Shown piece by piece: positions 16,365 through 23,849 of a DNA stretch of 36,589 bases (position 1 is the stretch's first letter; every line of letters begins with the position of its first letter). The position numbers were made by a program, and so were the translations under genes. The notes under the pieces were generated by a model. The model saw only the letters and a program-made list of their open reading frames with translations. It ran no database searches and was not told where the DNA came from. Source of the stretch: an uncultured Chlorobiaceae bacterium (lineage in GTDB: Bacteria; Bacteroidota; Chlorobiia; Chlorobiales; Chlorobiaceae); contig CAINOC010000115.1 in the NCBI GenBank assembly GCA_903851385.1, positions 1 through 36,589 on the forward strand, read 5' to 3'.

Positions 16365-16385
16365 GTAAAGAGAGGAAACAAAGCT

Positions 16386-16424
16386 AAAAAAATGAAAGCT
16401 CCATTAATAAAAATGGAGCTTTCA
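16386..16424 (-). terminator. Textbook intrinsic terminator upstream of the sugar operon (possible attenuator)
   Basis: The 12-bp perfect stem TGAAAGCTCCAT/ATGGAGCTTTCA has an 8-base loop. On the minus strand it is followed by seven consecutive Ts. It stands about 22-30 bases before the start of the 15300-16364 gene and 17 bases after a tiny minus-strand ORF. It must terminate a minus-strand transcript that begins between it and pal: either a small RNA/small gene or the leader of the sugar operon (attenuation). Confidence 0.8.
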
Positions 16425-16440
16425 ACAAAAGAATAAACCA

Positions 16441-16500
16441 TCATCGGCAGTAAGGGATGTAGCCACCTGAGTGGCCGAAGGTGCATTCCTCTATTACCAT
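16441..16500 (-). CDS. Candidate 19-residue peptide or small RNA ending at the adjacent terminator
   Basis: The minus-strand frame ATG 16500 to TGA 16441 encodes 19 residues with Cys, His and aromatic residues (ECTFGHSGGYIPYCR at its end). It stops 17 bases before a perfect terminator. No good ribosome site is visible. The frame can be extended upstream to 16698, but that part overlaps the pal leader and is unlikely to be coding. Either the peptide is real (leader peptide or small protein) or the terminator belongs to a non-coding RNA. Confidence 0.3.
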   Translation of the reverse strand: MVIEECTFGHSGGYIPYCR

Positions 16501-16651
16501 AACGCCCGTTGAACTTAATATAAAAAATCCCTGTATTTTATACGCTTTTGCCTGCACGATAGCGTTTATGAAAAACTTCAAATCTTTCTGTTTTATTTTT
16601 GCAGATATTTCATTAATTTTTTTGGTTAAAAAACTAAAAAAGGAGAATAAC

Positions 16652-17113
16652 ATGAAATCAATCAAGCCGTTAGCAAGAGCTCTTTTTATTCCAGGCATGC
16701 TTTTTCTTGGAGCCTGCTGCCATCAACAGCCAGCCGTCGTAGCTCCACCACAGCCACCGCCGCCATCTCCTGTAGTTATTATACCTGGCCTCGGTGATGT
16801 GTTTTATGATTTTGACAAATCTGAGCTCCGCACAGATGCTGTAGAACAATTGAAAACCAATGCCAACTGGTTGAAAGCAAAGTCAGGCAAAAAGGTTGTC
16901 ATCGAAGGGCATTGTGATGAAAGAGGCACCAACGAGTATAATCTTGCTCTTGGAGAACGTCGTGCTAATAGCGCAAGAGATTACATTGTTAATCTTGGCG
17001 TTGACCCTGCACGCCTTAAAACCGTCAGCTTTGGCGAGGAAAAACCATTTGCAGAAGGCCACAACGAAGAAGCTTGGGCACAGAACAGAAGAGCTCACTT
17101 TGTTGCTGAATAA
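16652..17113 (+). CDS. pal: Peptidoglycan-associated lipoprotein Pal
   Basis: 153 residues from ATG 16652, fixed by AAGGAG 6 bases upstream and by the lipoprotein signal. MKSIKPLARALFIPGMLFLGAC gives a lipobox LGAC with Cys22. A proline-rich linker (PPQPPPPSP) follows, then the OmpA-like domain (about 50-153) with FYDFDKSELR, VIEGHCDERGTNEYNLALGERRA and the terminal NRRAHFVAE. Pal anchors the outer membrane to peptidoglycan and partners with TolB in the Tol-Pal system. No tol genes are adjacent. The gene diverges from the sugar operon, and the intergenic region between them also carries the minus-strand terminator. Confidence 0.95.
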   Translation: MKSIKPLARALFIPGMLFLGACCHQQPAVVAPPQPPPPSPVVIIPGLGDVFYDFDKSELRTDAVEQLKTNANWLKAKSGKKVVIEGHCDERGTNEYNLALGERRANSARDYIVNLGVDPARLKTVSFGEEKPFAEGHNEEAWAQNRRAHFVAE

Positions 17114-17194
17114 CAGGGTGTTTATTTCGATTGCGCAACAGGTAAGGGGAATTCCGCTGAAAAATCCTCAAAACTAGTGTGTAACTCTTTTTTT

Positions 17195-17226
17195 CAAGGC
17201 AGCCTCACATCAAAGAGGGTGCCTTG
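17195..17226. terminator. Hairpin downstream of pal
   Basis: CAAGGCA-CCTC pairs with GAGG-TGCCTTG with one mismatched position on each side (17195-17226). The run of seven Ts lies before the stem on the plus strand rather than after it, so it is a weak terminator for pal. It overlaps the end of a small minus-strand frame. Confidence 0.4.
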
Positions 17227-17339
17227 AGTTTGTTGCATGCTTCATCAACTTCCTCGTCTTTCTCCAGATCACTGAGTGAAATAATGCCGCTACCGTGATG
17301 AAGCAAGTTAAACACGGTAATTTTTGTAGTTTTTTTCAC
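17205..17339 (-). CDS. Possible 44-residue protein or gene relic (GTG start)
   Basis: The minus-strand frame from GTG 17339 to TGA 17205 encodes MKKTTKITVFNLLHHG, then SLSDLEKDEEVDEACNKL. The acidic amphipathic helix and balanced composition look protein-like. There is no ATG, only AGG/GGG close to the start, and no recognised family. It may be a relic of a longer gene. Low confidence. Confidence 0.25.
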   Translation of the reverse strand: MKKTTKITVFNLLHHGSGIISLSDLEKDEEVDEACNKLKAPSLM

Positions 17340-17597
17340 CCTACCTGGAAAACAGAGTAACCGTCTATAGTAAAATCAATTAAAGATATTCTTCAGCGCA
17401 CTTTGCTGTTAAATAATACAAAGCGTTCTATGGGGTATTGTTAAATATTTGTTAATTATTTGTTATTTAACAAATCAATCATGGCTCAGATGTATTGACG
17501 CCGATGCAGGTATTAAGCCCCATCTTGTAAACCCTGTCGCACGTTCTGGTTCATTTCTCTACAATGCTTTTTTTCCACAAGAAAAACTTTCTTGCTG
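17340..17597. other. Intergenic region before the acyl-CoA synthetase gene
   Basis: The stretch is AT-rich with TTTGTTA/TTAACAAA-type inverted words at about 17448-17477 (ATTTGTTA...TTAACAAAT), which could be an operator or promoter region. No ORF was accepted. Confidence 0.35.
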
Positions 17598-19430
17598 ATG
17601 GGACTGATCAATTCTGATTTTCAGACACTGCCTGAACTTTTCTCCTCTGTTTTCACACATTACAAAGGAGATGAGTCAAAATTTCCGATTGCACGAAAGG
17701 TTAACGGCTTGTATGAACCTATTTTATATCATACGCTTGAAGAGGATGTCCTCCATTTTTCTGCGTTTTTAAAACAGAACGGCATCGTTTCAAAAGACCG
17801 GGTGGCCATTCTTTCGGAAAACAGACCAGGGTGGTATCTGGCCGATATGGCTATCCTGAATCTCGGAGCTATCAATGTGCCTCTCTACCCTTCCCTGCCT
17901 CCCAATCAAATTGAATACATTCTCAACAACTGCACTGCCAAGGCAATCGTTGTTTCCAACATGCTGCAGCTTGGCAAAATCATCTCGATCTGGCATAACC
18001 TGCCGGAATTATGCCTCGTTGTAGTCATGAACCGCCTTGAGGAGAGTGTTGAGGATGTCATTGATTTGAATCAGGCAAAGGAAGAGGGCAAAAAAATGCT
18101 TGAGGACAAACCATGGTTCCTTGATGCCGCTCCTGTTGAACCTGACGACGTTGCCACAATTATCTATACTTCAGGCACGACGGGACTTCCGAAAGGGGTG
18201 ATGCTGACGCACCGGAACATTTGTGAAAACGTGAAATCCAGCTCCACAATCATTCGCCTGGACGAATCCGACTGCGGCCTCTCTTTTCTGCCACTCTCCC
18301 ATGCCTATGAACGAACCGGCGGGTATTACCTTCTTTTTTCCTGTGGAGCGAGCATCTACCTGGCCGAAAGTGTTGAAACAATTTCACTTAATATGACGGA
18401 AGCACGGCCCACTATTATGTTTACGGTGCCAAGACTGTTTGACCGCATTAAGATGAGTATACTCAAGCAGATTGCAGCAGAGAGCAGCTTAAAAAAGAAA
18501 GTATTTAACTGGGCTCTCAGCACTGGAGAAAAGTATCACCGTGAAATCAACAGTAAAGGCACAGCATCAACATTTCTAACGTTTCAGCACTCTCTTGCTG
18601 AAAAGCTGGTCTATCATAAAATCAAAACAAAGTTAGGCGGAAGGCTTCGATATTTTGTTTCAGGAGGCGCTGCACTGCCACAAAAAATAGGCGAATTTTT
18701 CCAGGCACTCGATATCAATATTCTGGAAGGGTTTGGTCTGACTGAAACATCCCCGATCACCAACGTCAACAGACCTGAAAAGATAAAGTACGGAACCGTA
18801 GGGCCTACTGTTGAGAACGTCCAGTTGAGAATTGCAGAAGACGGCGAAATACTCTTCAAAGGACCGAATGTCATGAAGGGATACTGGAAAGATGAAGAAG
18901 CTACTCAGCAGGTTATCAAGGATGGGTGGTTTTACACCGGCGATATCGGAGAGGTTGACAAGGATGGCTATTTAAAGATAACTGATCGTAAAAAACATAT
19001 TATCGTGACATCCGGAGGAAAGAATATTGCCCCGATGCCTATAGAGAACCTGATTACGGACAGCCCTTTTGTGGATCAGGTTATTATAATAGGTGAAAAA
19101 AGGCCATTTTTGATTGCTCTTATTGTACCGGAATTCAACAAGCTCAAAGAGTTTGCCGCTGCTGAAGGCATACAGGTGACCTCAAACAAGGAGCTGATCC
19201 AGCACAAGAGTGTTCAGCAGATTTTTGAGAAACTCATGCGTACCGTTTCACGTCAGCTTGCAACCCATGAAAAGGTTCGCAAGTTTCTGCTGGTCGATGA
19301 TGCATTTACTATTGAAAACGGGCATATGACTCCGACACTGAAGCTTAAGCGTAAGGAGATTATAACCAAGTATGCCACCGAAATTAACACGGTCTACAAT
19401 ACGCTCAACATGGTGTATAACACCGAATAG
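17598..19430 (+). CDS. Long-chain acyl-CoA synthetase (AMP-forming, FadD/FAA1-like)
   Basis: 610 residues from ATG 17598; a TTG two codons earlier is less likely. The ANL-superfamily motifs are complete: [18 protein letters not shown] (AMP-binding P-loop, about 188-205), [28 protein letters not shown] (adenine pocket), [17 protein letters not shown] (hinge Asp) and [18 protein letters not shown] (C-terminal catalytic Lys region). It activates fatty acids with ATP and CoA for lipid synthesis or turnover, probably peripheral to the membrane. It converges with the MutY-like gene, stops 6 bases apart. No neighbour suggests a specific fatty acid. Confidence 0.92.
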   Translation: MGLINSDFQTLPELFSSVFTHYKGDESKFPIARKVNGLYEPILYHTLEEDVLHFSAFLKQNGIVSKDRVAILSENRPGWYLADMAILNLGAINVPLYPSLPPNQIEYILNNCTAKAIVVSNMLQLGKIISIWHNLPELCLVVVMNRLEESVEDVIDLNQAKEEGKKMLEDKPWFLDAAPVEPDDVATIIYTSGTTGLPKGVMLTHRNICENVKSSSTIIRLDESDCGLSFLPLSHAYERTGGYYLLFSCGASIYLAESVETISLNMTEARPTIMFTVPRLFDRIKMSILKQIAAESSLKKKVFNWALSTGEKYHREINSKGTASTFLTFQHSLAEKLVYHKIKTKLGGRLRYFVSGGAALPQKIGEFFQALDINILEGFGLTETSPITNVNRPEKIKYGTVGPTVENVQLRIAEDGEILFKGPNVMKGYWKDEEATQQVIKDGWFYTGDIGEVDKDGYLKITDRKKHIIVTSGGKNIAPMPIENLITDSPFVDQVIIIGEKRPFLIALIVPEFNKLKEFAAAEGIQVTSNKELIQHKSVQQIFEKLMRTVSRQLATHEKVRKFLLVDDAFTIENGHMTPTLKLKRKEIITKYATEINTVYNTLNMVYNTE

Positions 19431-19436
19431 AAGCGC

Positions 19437-20264
19437 TCAGCTTCCTTTGATTTTCAGCATAGAGAGAGCACCGGAACTGGTGCTCTTCTGGCGTTCAACC
19501 AACCCTTCGGAGATAAGATCATTGATGATTTTCTCAATATCCCATGGGCATGATGCATATTTCTCACTGATCTCTTCGAGAAAAATTCCATCAGCATTGA
19601 CGAGTTCCTTGATGAGTTTCCCACGATACCAGCGCTTTGAGCCCTGAAATTTGGACTGCCTGGTAAGGGGGCGGATACCTGTCTTTTTACTGGTCAGCAC
19701 AAGAGAACCATAATCCATCAATGCATTGTGCCAGTCACGGCTTCTTCCGGGCGGAACAAGGGCTTCTGCTTCCTGCTGCAGTTTTGCGGGAGAAATATCT
19801 TCTGGAAACCCTAATTCATGAATCATTATTCGCCGGATATTGGTATCGACAGCCGCAGTATCAATATTGTCGGCGAATACGGGAATGGATCGACAGGTAT
19901 ACTCACCAATACCGGGAAGCGTTTTCAGAACCGCCGGCTCTCCCGGAACAATGCCGCCGAAAGAGTCTTTAATGACCGCTGCACAACGCTGCAGCCTTAC
20001 TGCTCTTGAGTTATAGCCAAGCCCGCTCCAGAGCGACAGCACATGGCGAAGAGGAGCAGATGCAAGAGCCGCCATATCGGGAAATTCCTGTAGCCATGCA
20101 TCATACTTCGAAACCACCCTTTCAGCCTGAGTCTGCTGGAGCATGATCTCACTAATCATGACGGCATACCGGTCAGTAGTTTTTCTCCATGGAAATGACC
20201 TTCTGTTCTGGCGGTAAAAATCAAAAATCTTACTGCGAAAAAGCTCAATATCCTGCTTGTTCAA
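19437..20264 (-). CDS. mutY: A/G-specific adenine glycosylase (MutY-like) lacking the iron-sulfur cluster
   Basis: 275 residues. HhH-GPD hallmarks: FPWRKTTDRYAVMISEIMLQQTQAERV with catalytic Glu39, the hairpin LPGIGEYTCRSI (about 116-127) and AAVDTNIRRIM with catalytic Asp140. MutY removes adenine opposite 8-oxoguanine. The C-x6-C-x2-C-x5-C iron-sulfur loop that should follow residue 185 is replaced by DYGSLVLTSKKTGIRPLTRQSKF with no Cys. The C-terminal 8-oxoG-recognition Nudix-like domain is replaced by a short winged-helix-like tail (KLIKELVNADGIFLEEISEKY). Cluster-less MutY proteins are known, so it is probably active. It lies 34 bases downstream of the metallo-hydrolase gene on the same strand. 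Confidence 0.87.
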   Translation of the reverse strand: MNKQDIELFRSKIFDFYRQNRRSFPWRKTTDRYAVMISEIMLQQTQAERVVSKYDAWLQEFPDMAALASAPLRHVLSLWSGLGYNSRAVRLQRCAAVIKDSFGGIVPGEPAVLKTLPGIGEYTCRSIPVFADNIDTAAVDTNIRRIMIHELGFPEDISPAKLQQEAEALVPPGRSRDWHNALMDYGSLVLTSKKTGIRPLTRQSKFQGSKRWYRGKLIKELVNADGIFLEEISEKYASCPWDIEKIINDLISEGLVERQKSTSSGALSMLKIKGS

Positions 20265-20298
20265 TACGCCGGTTCCCTTATGGATGTTGATTGGAATG

Positions 20299-21198
20299 TT
20301 ACAAGGTTATATAGCGATCGGGCACAATGCCCTTTTCATCACGACGCACGGTTACAGCTTCGTGGAGAGGGTCATGACCGAAAAAGAGTATCCATGACTC
20401 TTTAAGTGCCAGCTCCAGCAGATCGGATTTTTCATCGAACACCGTTAAGGGTTCGATATCGTAGCTCATAACCCAGGGGAGAGGGATATGCGCTGCAAAT
20501 GGAATGAGATCAGCACAATGCACAAGAGTAAGGTGATCATCAAAAACCGTCACCAATTGCTGACCCTTTGTATGTCCATTGCTTATAGATAATCTGATGC
20601 CTGTATAAAGCTCTGTTTCGCCATTGAGCAGGTTCAGGTTTTTCTGGCGGCCAAGTGCTTCGACAAAGCCCGGCAGATACCCTGCTTTTTCTTTTGCATG
20701 AGGATGACATGCCCACCGGTAATTCTCTTCCTGCACATGATGTATTGCCTCGGGAAAGAGAGGTTGAAGGTGACCGCCCTCGAGCTCGAAAGCTCCGGCA
20801 AGATGATCGTAATGAAGATGGGTGTAGATTACATCCGTTATATCCTCTGTTCGAAGACCGAAACGCTCAAGGGAAAGGGTAAAGGGAGAGAGGGCGTAAA
20901 TGGAACGAAGTTTTTCAGACCATGCCGTACCCATGCCGGTATCGACGAGAATATGACGGCCGTTGCCTGAAATCAAAAGAAGTCGGGCAACAAGTTTGAT
21001 ACGGTTAAAGGGATCAGCCGGAACCACTTTTTCCCACAGAGTTTTCGGAACAACACCAAACATGGCGCCGCCATCAAGATAAAACTCCTGAACAACAAGA
21101 GAATTGAGAGTATAATCGCCAATGACCAAAGGACGAGCATCCAATCGAGACTCAACACCTTTAGATACCAGGCTTGAACGCATTTCTTCTTTCTTCAT
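20299..21198 (-). CDS. MBL-fold metallo-hydrolase
   Basis: 299 residues with the metallo-beta-lactamase fold. ILVDTGMGT (about 88-96), the metal motif THLHYDHLAG (H-x-H-x-D-H), SNGHTKGQQ (third His), VHCADLIP (bridging Asp) and the late FFGHDPLH (final His) are all present. The order fits the quinolone-sensing PqsE/AttM-like or lactonase-type hydrolase branch; the substrate cannot be told. No signal peptide, so cytoplasmic. The ATG at 21198 is accepted, although an in-frame ATG five codons later is as plausible. A dispersed repeat fills its upstream region. Confidence 0.85.
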   Translation of the reverse strand: MKKEEMRSSLVSKGVESRLDARPLVIGDYTLNSLVVQEFYLDGGAMFGVVPKTLWEKVVPADPFNRIKLVARLLLISGNGRHILVDTGMGTAWSEKLRSIYALSPFTLSLERFGLRTEDITDVIYTHLHYDHLAGAFELEGGHLQPLFPEAIHHVQEENYRWACHPHAKEKAGYLPGFVEALGRQKNLNLLNGETELYTGIRLSISNGHTKGQQLVTVFDDHLTLVHCADLIPFAAHIPLPWVMSYDIEPLTVFDEKSDLLELALKESWILFFGHDPLHEAVTVRRDEKGIVPDRYITL

Positions 21199-21281
21199 AG
21201 TTCATAATTTGCCCTTAATACCGATCCTTGCCAAGATACAATTTAAGCCGCATGCAGGCAACGCGCCACAATCTTTCCTCA

Positions 21282-21316
21282 CTGCCAACTGCCAACTGCC
21301 AACTGGCCACTGCAAA
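21282..21316 (+). repeat. Heptamer tandem repeat (CTGCCAA x3 plus two degenerate units)
   Basis: Five consecutive 7-base units: CTGCCAA, CTGCCAA, CTGCCAA, CTGGCCA, CTGCAAA. It directly precedes copy A of the dispersed repeat and may be part of it. Confidence 0.85.
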
Positions 21317-21325
21317 CTCTTCCCT

Positions 21326-21420
21326 GTCACCCCGAACTCCTCTGAGGGGTCTATCTTCTCCCCTCCGCACCTGCATCAAGCACTCAGCCCTCATAACTCG
21401 CAGCAGGTCTGCGCATGGTA
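21326..21420 (+). repeat. Dispersed composite repeat, copy A
   Basis: Starts GTCACCCCGAACTCC, then TGAGGGGTCTATCTTCTCCC, followed by a CTCAGCC/CTCATAA/CTCGCAG heptad-like run. The core is nearly identical to copy C at 23051. No coding potential. Confidence 0.85.
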
Positions 21421-21542
21421 GGCAATTATCCCGCCTCCCATGTAATTTTAATGCAGAAGGCCACACCGTTCATACTTTCAACATGACATTCAGCACTTTC
21501 TTTCATAACTTCTTATATTACGTTAAAATCATTGGAGGTATC

Positions 21543-21740
21543 ATGCAAGCGGCTAAATTTTCAGAGATTCGCAATCAGCTTCAGCTCAATGACGATAAAA
21601 TATATTTTTATGCCATTGACAAAGACGGGACCATACTTCTCCGTAAAGCAACAGACTATGAGTTGCTTGCGGAAGACGGCCTGAAGGACACCTATCTTAT
21701 GGAGCCAGATGGCCTATGGGAGAAATGCCTTGAGGATTAA
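21543..21740 (+). CDS. Small antitoxin-like protein of a toxin-antitoxin pair
   Basis: 65 residues from ATG 21543, with GGAGG 6 bases upstream. The frame is open further upstream, but the ribosome site fixes this start. The sequence (KIYFYAIDKDGTILLRKATDYELL) is acidic and not of the MazE type I can name. Its 3' end overlaps by 11 bases the start of a MazF/PemK-like reading frame, the standard antitoxin-toxin arrangement, so an antitoxin role is inferred from position. The partner toxin carries a stop codon, so this gene may be free of its usual purpose. Confidence 0.72.
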   Translation: MQAAKFSEIRNQLQLNDDKIYFYAIDKDGTILLRKATDYELLAEDGLKDTYLMEPDGLWEKCLED

Positions 21741-22065
21741 TCAACGAGAAGTTATTCTCATACCTTTTCCGTTTTAAGATCTTTCAGGAAAAAAGGTAAG
21801 ACCCGCACTTGTCATTTCAAATGATGAATACAACACCAAAAATCATGACGTTATAGTTCTTGCTATCACTTCAAACCTATCTCCAAACCAATACAAGGTA
21901 TTTTTCGATCTCAACGATCTTGATTCCGGATTCATTCCTGTCAAAAGCGCAATAAGAGTCGATAAACCATTTTCGTTCCTGCAGGCCAAAACCCTGAAAG
22001 TTCTCGGGACAATAACCACACAAAAACTTCAACAAGTAAAAACGATCCTGCAAAATATCCTCTAA
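21730..22065 (+). pseudogene. MazF/PemK-like toxin with one in-frame stop codon
   Basis: From TTG 21730 the frame reads LRINQREVILIPFPF, then TAA at 21775-21777 (codon 16), then DLSGKKVRPALVISN and on to a natural TAA at 22063 (112 codons in all). MazF/PemK ribonucleases have PFPFSDLSGKKVRPALV at this point, so the TAA most likely replaces a Ser TCA by a single base change. The rest (NHDVIVLAITSNL, then IRVDKPFSFLQAKTLKVLGTI) is intact and family-typical. No start codon follows the stop to rescue the body. The mutation should silence the toxin unless the stop is read through. Confidence 0.82.
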
Positions 22066-22130
22066 CTTTTTGCTGTCCACCTTTTTGACACGTATAATTC
22101 GTTTGCTCTATCTTATTCTCTTCCGCATTC

Positions 22131-22190
22131 AGACCTCAGCCCTCAACACTTGCAACTCAGCACTTTCTTTCGTCACCCCAAAGTCTCATT
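22131..22190 (+). repeat. Dispersed composite repeat, copy B (partial)
   Basis: Has the heptad run CTCAGCC-CTCAACA-CTTGCAA-CTCAGCA-CTTTCTT followed by GTCACCCC. It then diverges from copies A and C, so the hairpin-like core is missing. Confidence 0.7.
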
Positions 22191-22304
22191 CAGAAGGACC
22201 CGAAGAAGTAGAATTGCAAGTTGTTATTGCGGGTCTTAACTTACGGTAGTTATCTCCTCATACTGCATTGTTAACTATGCAAAAAAGCTCAAATCATTAT
22301 AACT

Positions 22305-22940
22305 ATGAATGTCATAATTAACGACAAGATTTGCACCTCTTCTGTCGGGCAGACTCTCGGCAAATCAGCAAGACTCAACCACAGCCATGTGGGATACATC
22401 TGTGGCGGACACGGCGTTTGCCAAGCCTGTTACGTAACTGTTCAAGAGGGGGCCGACTGTCTGGCGCCGCTTACCGACGTCGAAAAGGCATTTCTCTCTC
22501 CTCGCCAGATTGCTGGCGGCGGGCGCATGGCCTGCCAGGCCACAATCGCCAAAGAAGGAACGGTAAAAGTGCTTTCGCGCCCTGAAGAGGTTCGCCGGAT
22601 TCTTTTCAGCAACCCGCTGGCGCTCTTCTCCTACGGAGCAGAAATGGGTCTCGACACCATTCAGCAGATCGTCCCCGGCATCGGCAACCTTGTCGGACGC
22701 ATTGTGAAGGGCGACATGGGCAGCAAGGATTCGCTCGGAGACTTCATGGAGTCGGTAAGCGGCGCTTTCGGCCTTGTGGTTGAAACCCTTCCGAACTATC
22801 TCCCCTTCAAAGAGCAGATCATGGGTATAATCGGAAACCTGCCTGTTCAGCTTCCGTTTCAGCTGCCATTCTCAACGCAGCAGACAACTGAAAGCGCTAT
22901 TGAAAGGGTTAAGATAATGGCACCTGCACCGAAAGTTTGA
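22305..22940 (+). CDS. Chlorosome envelope protein of the CsmI/CsmJ/CsmX type with [2Fe-2S] domain
   Basis: 211 residues. The N-terminal about 95 residues form a plant/adrenodoxin-type ferredoxin domain with Cys33, Cys39, Cys42 (YICGGHGVCQACYV) and Cys77 (RMACQATI). The rest (LALFSYGAEMGLDTIQQIVPG, then GIGNLVGRIVKG, then IIGNLPVQLPFQLPF) is hydrophobic, glycine-rich and amphipathic, suited to the lipid monolayer around the chlorosome. This pairing occurs in the green sulfur bacterial envelope proteins CsmI, CsmJ and CsmX. Their cluster is thought to control energy quenching of the antenna by redox state. I cannot tell which paralogue it is. The gene stands alone; its start has no strong ribosome site, and it is flanked by dispersed repeats. 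Confidence 0.87.
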   Translation: MNVIINDKICTSSVGQTLGKSARLNHSHVGYICGGHGVCQACYVTVQEGADCLAPLTDVEKAFLSPRQIAGGGRMACQATIAKEGTVKVLSRPEEVRRILFSNPLALFSYGAEMGLDTIQQIVPGIGNLVGRIVKGDMGSKDSLGDFMESVSGAFGLVVETLPNYLPFKEQIMGIIGNLPVQLPFQLPFSTQQTTESAIERVKIMAPAPKV

Positions 22941-22960
22941 TCATTATTCGACAACACCGG

Positions 22961-22996
22961 GGCACGCATGCATTGAAAAGAAACCTCATGCGTGCC
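22961..22996 (+). terminator. Strong hairpin downstream of the chlorosome gene
   Basis: A perfect 10-bp stem GGCACGCATG/CATGCGTGCC with a 16-base loop, 20 bases after the stop codon. No T-tract follows, so it may protect the 3' end of the mRNA rather than terminate. Confidence 0.5.
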
Positions 22997-23031
22997 ATTG
23001 ACTGGAAAGAACATCAGTATGGAGGTCGGTA

Positions 23032-23140
23032 ATATTAGCACTTTTCTTTTGTCACCCCGAACTCCCGTGAGGGGTCTATCTTCTCCCCTGTTCAACCGCG
23101 TCAAGCAATCACTCCTCAGAACTCGCAACTCAGCACATTT
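23032..23140 (+). repeat. Dispersed composite repeat, copy C
   Basis: Contains AGCACTTTTCTTTTGTCACC, then GAACTCCCGTGAGGGGTCTA, then TCTTCTCCCCTG, then GTCAAGCAATCACTCCTCAG and CTCGCAA-CTCAGCA. It matches copy A over the GTCACCCC to CTCCCCT core with two differences. GAACTCCCGTGAGGGGTC contains a short imperfect inverted word (CTCCCGTGAGGGG). Confidence 0.85.
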
Positions 23141-23160
23141 TTTATCAAAACGCAGCTTCA

Positions 23161-23849
23161 TTAGCTAGCATCACCAGTATCCTGGATATCCCATCTATCT
23201 TTAATATTGCCTTTCGCCTATTATCACTATTCCCACCACGTCCCGATGTTTTCGAGAAAACGCTGTCCATAAAGCATTGCTTGTGTTAAAGCTTTTTTGG
23301 AAAAGAGACACCAATGCAATGCTCATTGTGTTCCCGCTTGTACTTTCAACTGTGCGACTTACCTTATGCAGAATGTGCTGGCAGTTCTGGGCAACATAAC
23401 GAAAAGATGAAGGGGGTGAATATGTCTTTGAATTGGAAGGTTTTTCGAGACTGCAAAATCGTATTATCGAAATAGGAAGGGAATGTATAAAACAGTAGTA
23501 AGTCTTTAAAATATTATATCTTGAGGGATAATAAAGCCCCATCACTTATTTATTGTTGATAATCCTCGTTGATGAGGACGAAGTAAATCACCAGTCATCA
23601 GTTTAAATCATTCTAAGCCGAGCTAAAAGCTTATTTCCCTATGTTATGTAGTGGATTTATTGTTCGCATAGCGATACTTTACAAGTAAAACTCTAAATTC
23701 TTTTTAAGCAATATCAGTGATTATGTTATTAAGATTTTTTACTGAATAGTTCGTGTATGAGAAGATTTTGTTTCTTTTGATCCTTTGATGAAGTTCGTTC
23801 GGTGAAGCGGTAGTGGAGTCCAATAGTAAAAATTATAGGGAATCAATCA
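23161..23849. other. 689-base gap with no supportable gene
   Basis: A minus-strand frame at 23201-23545 and shorter plus-strand frames exist, but none has a ribosome site or family likeness. The segment may be decayed coding DNA. A small CCTC/GAGG hairpin lies near 23560. The last 200 bases are AT-rich and should hold the promoter of the defence operon that begins at 23850. Confidence 0.4.

Noticed and set aside
21282-21420. CRISPR array
   Set aside because: The repeats are 7-base tandem units and dispersed intergenic copies without regular unique spacers; no cas genes are present.
23201-23545. 114-codon minus-strand frame upstream of the helicase gene
   Set aside because: No family likeness, no ribosome site and odd composition; it could be decayed DNA but cannot be supported as a gene.
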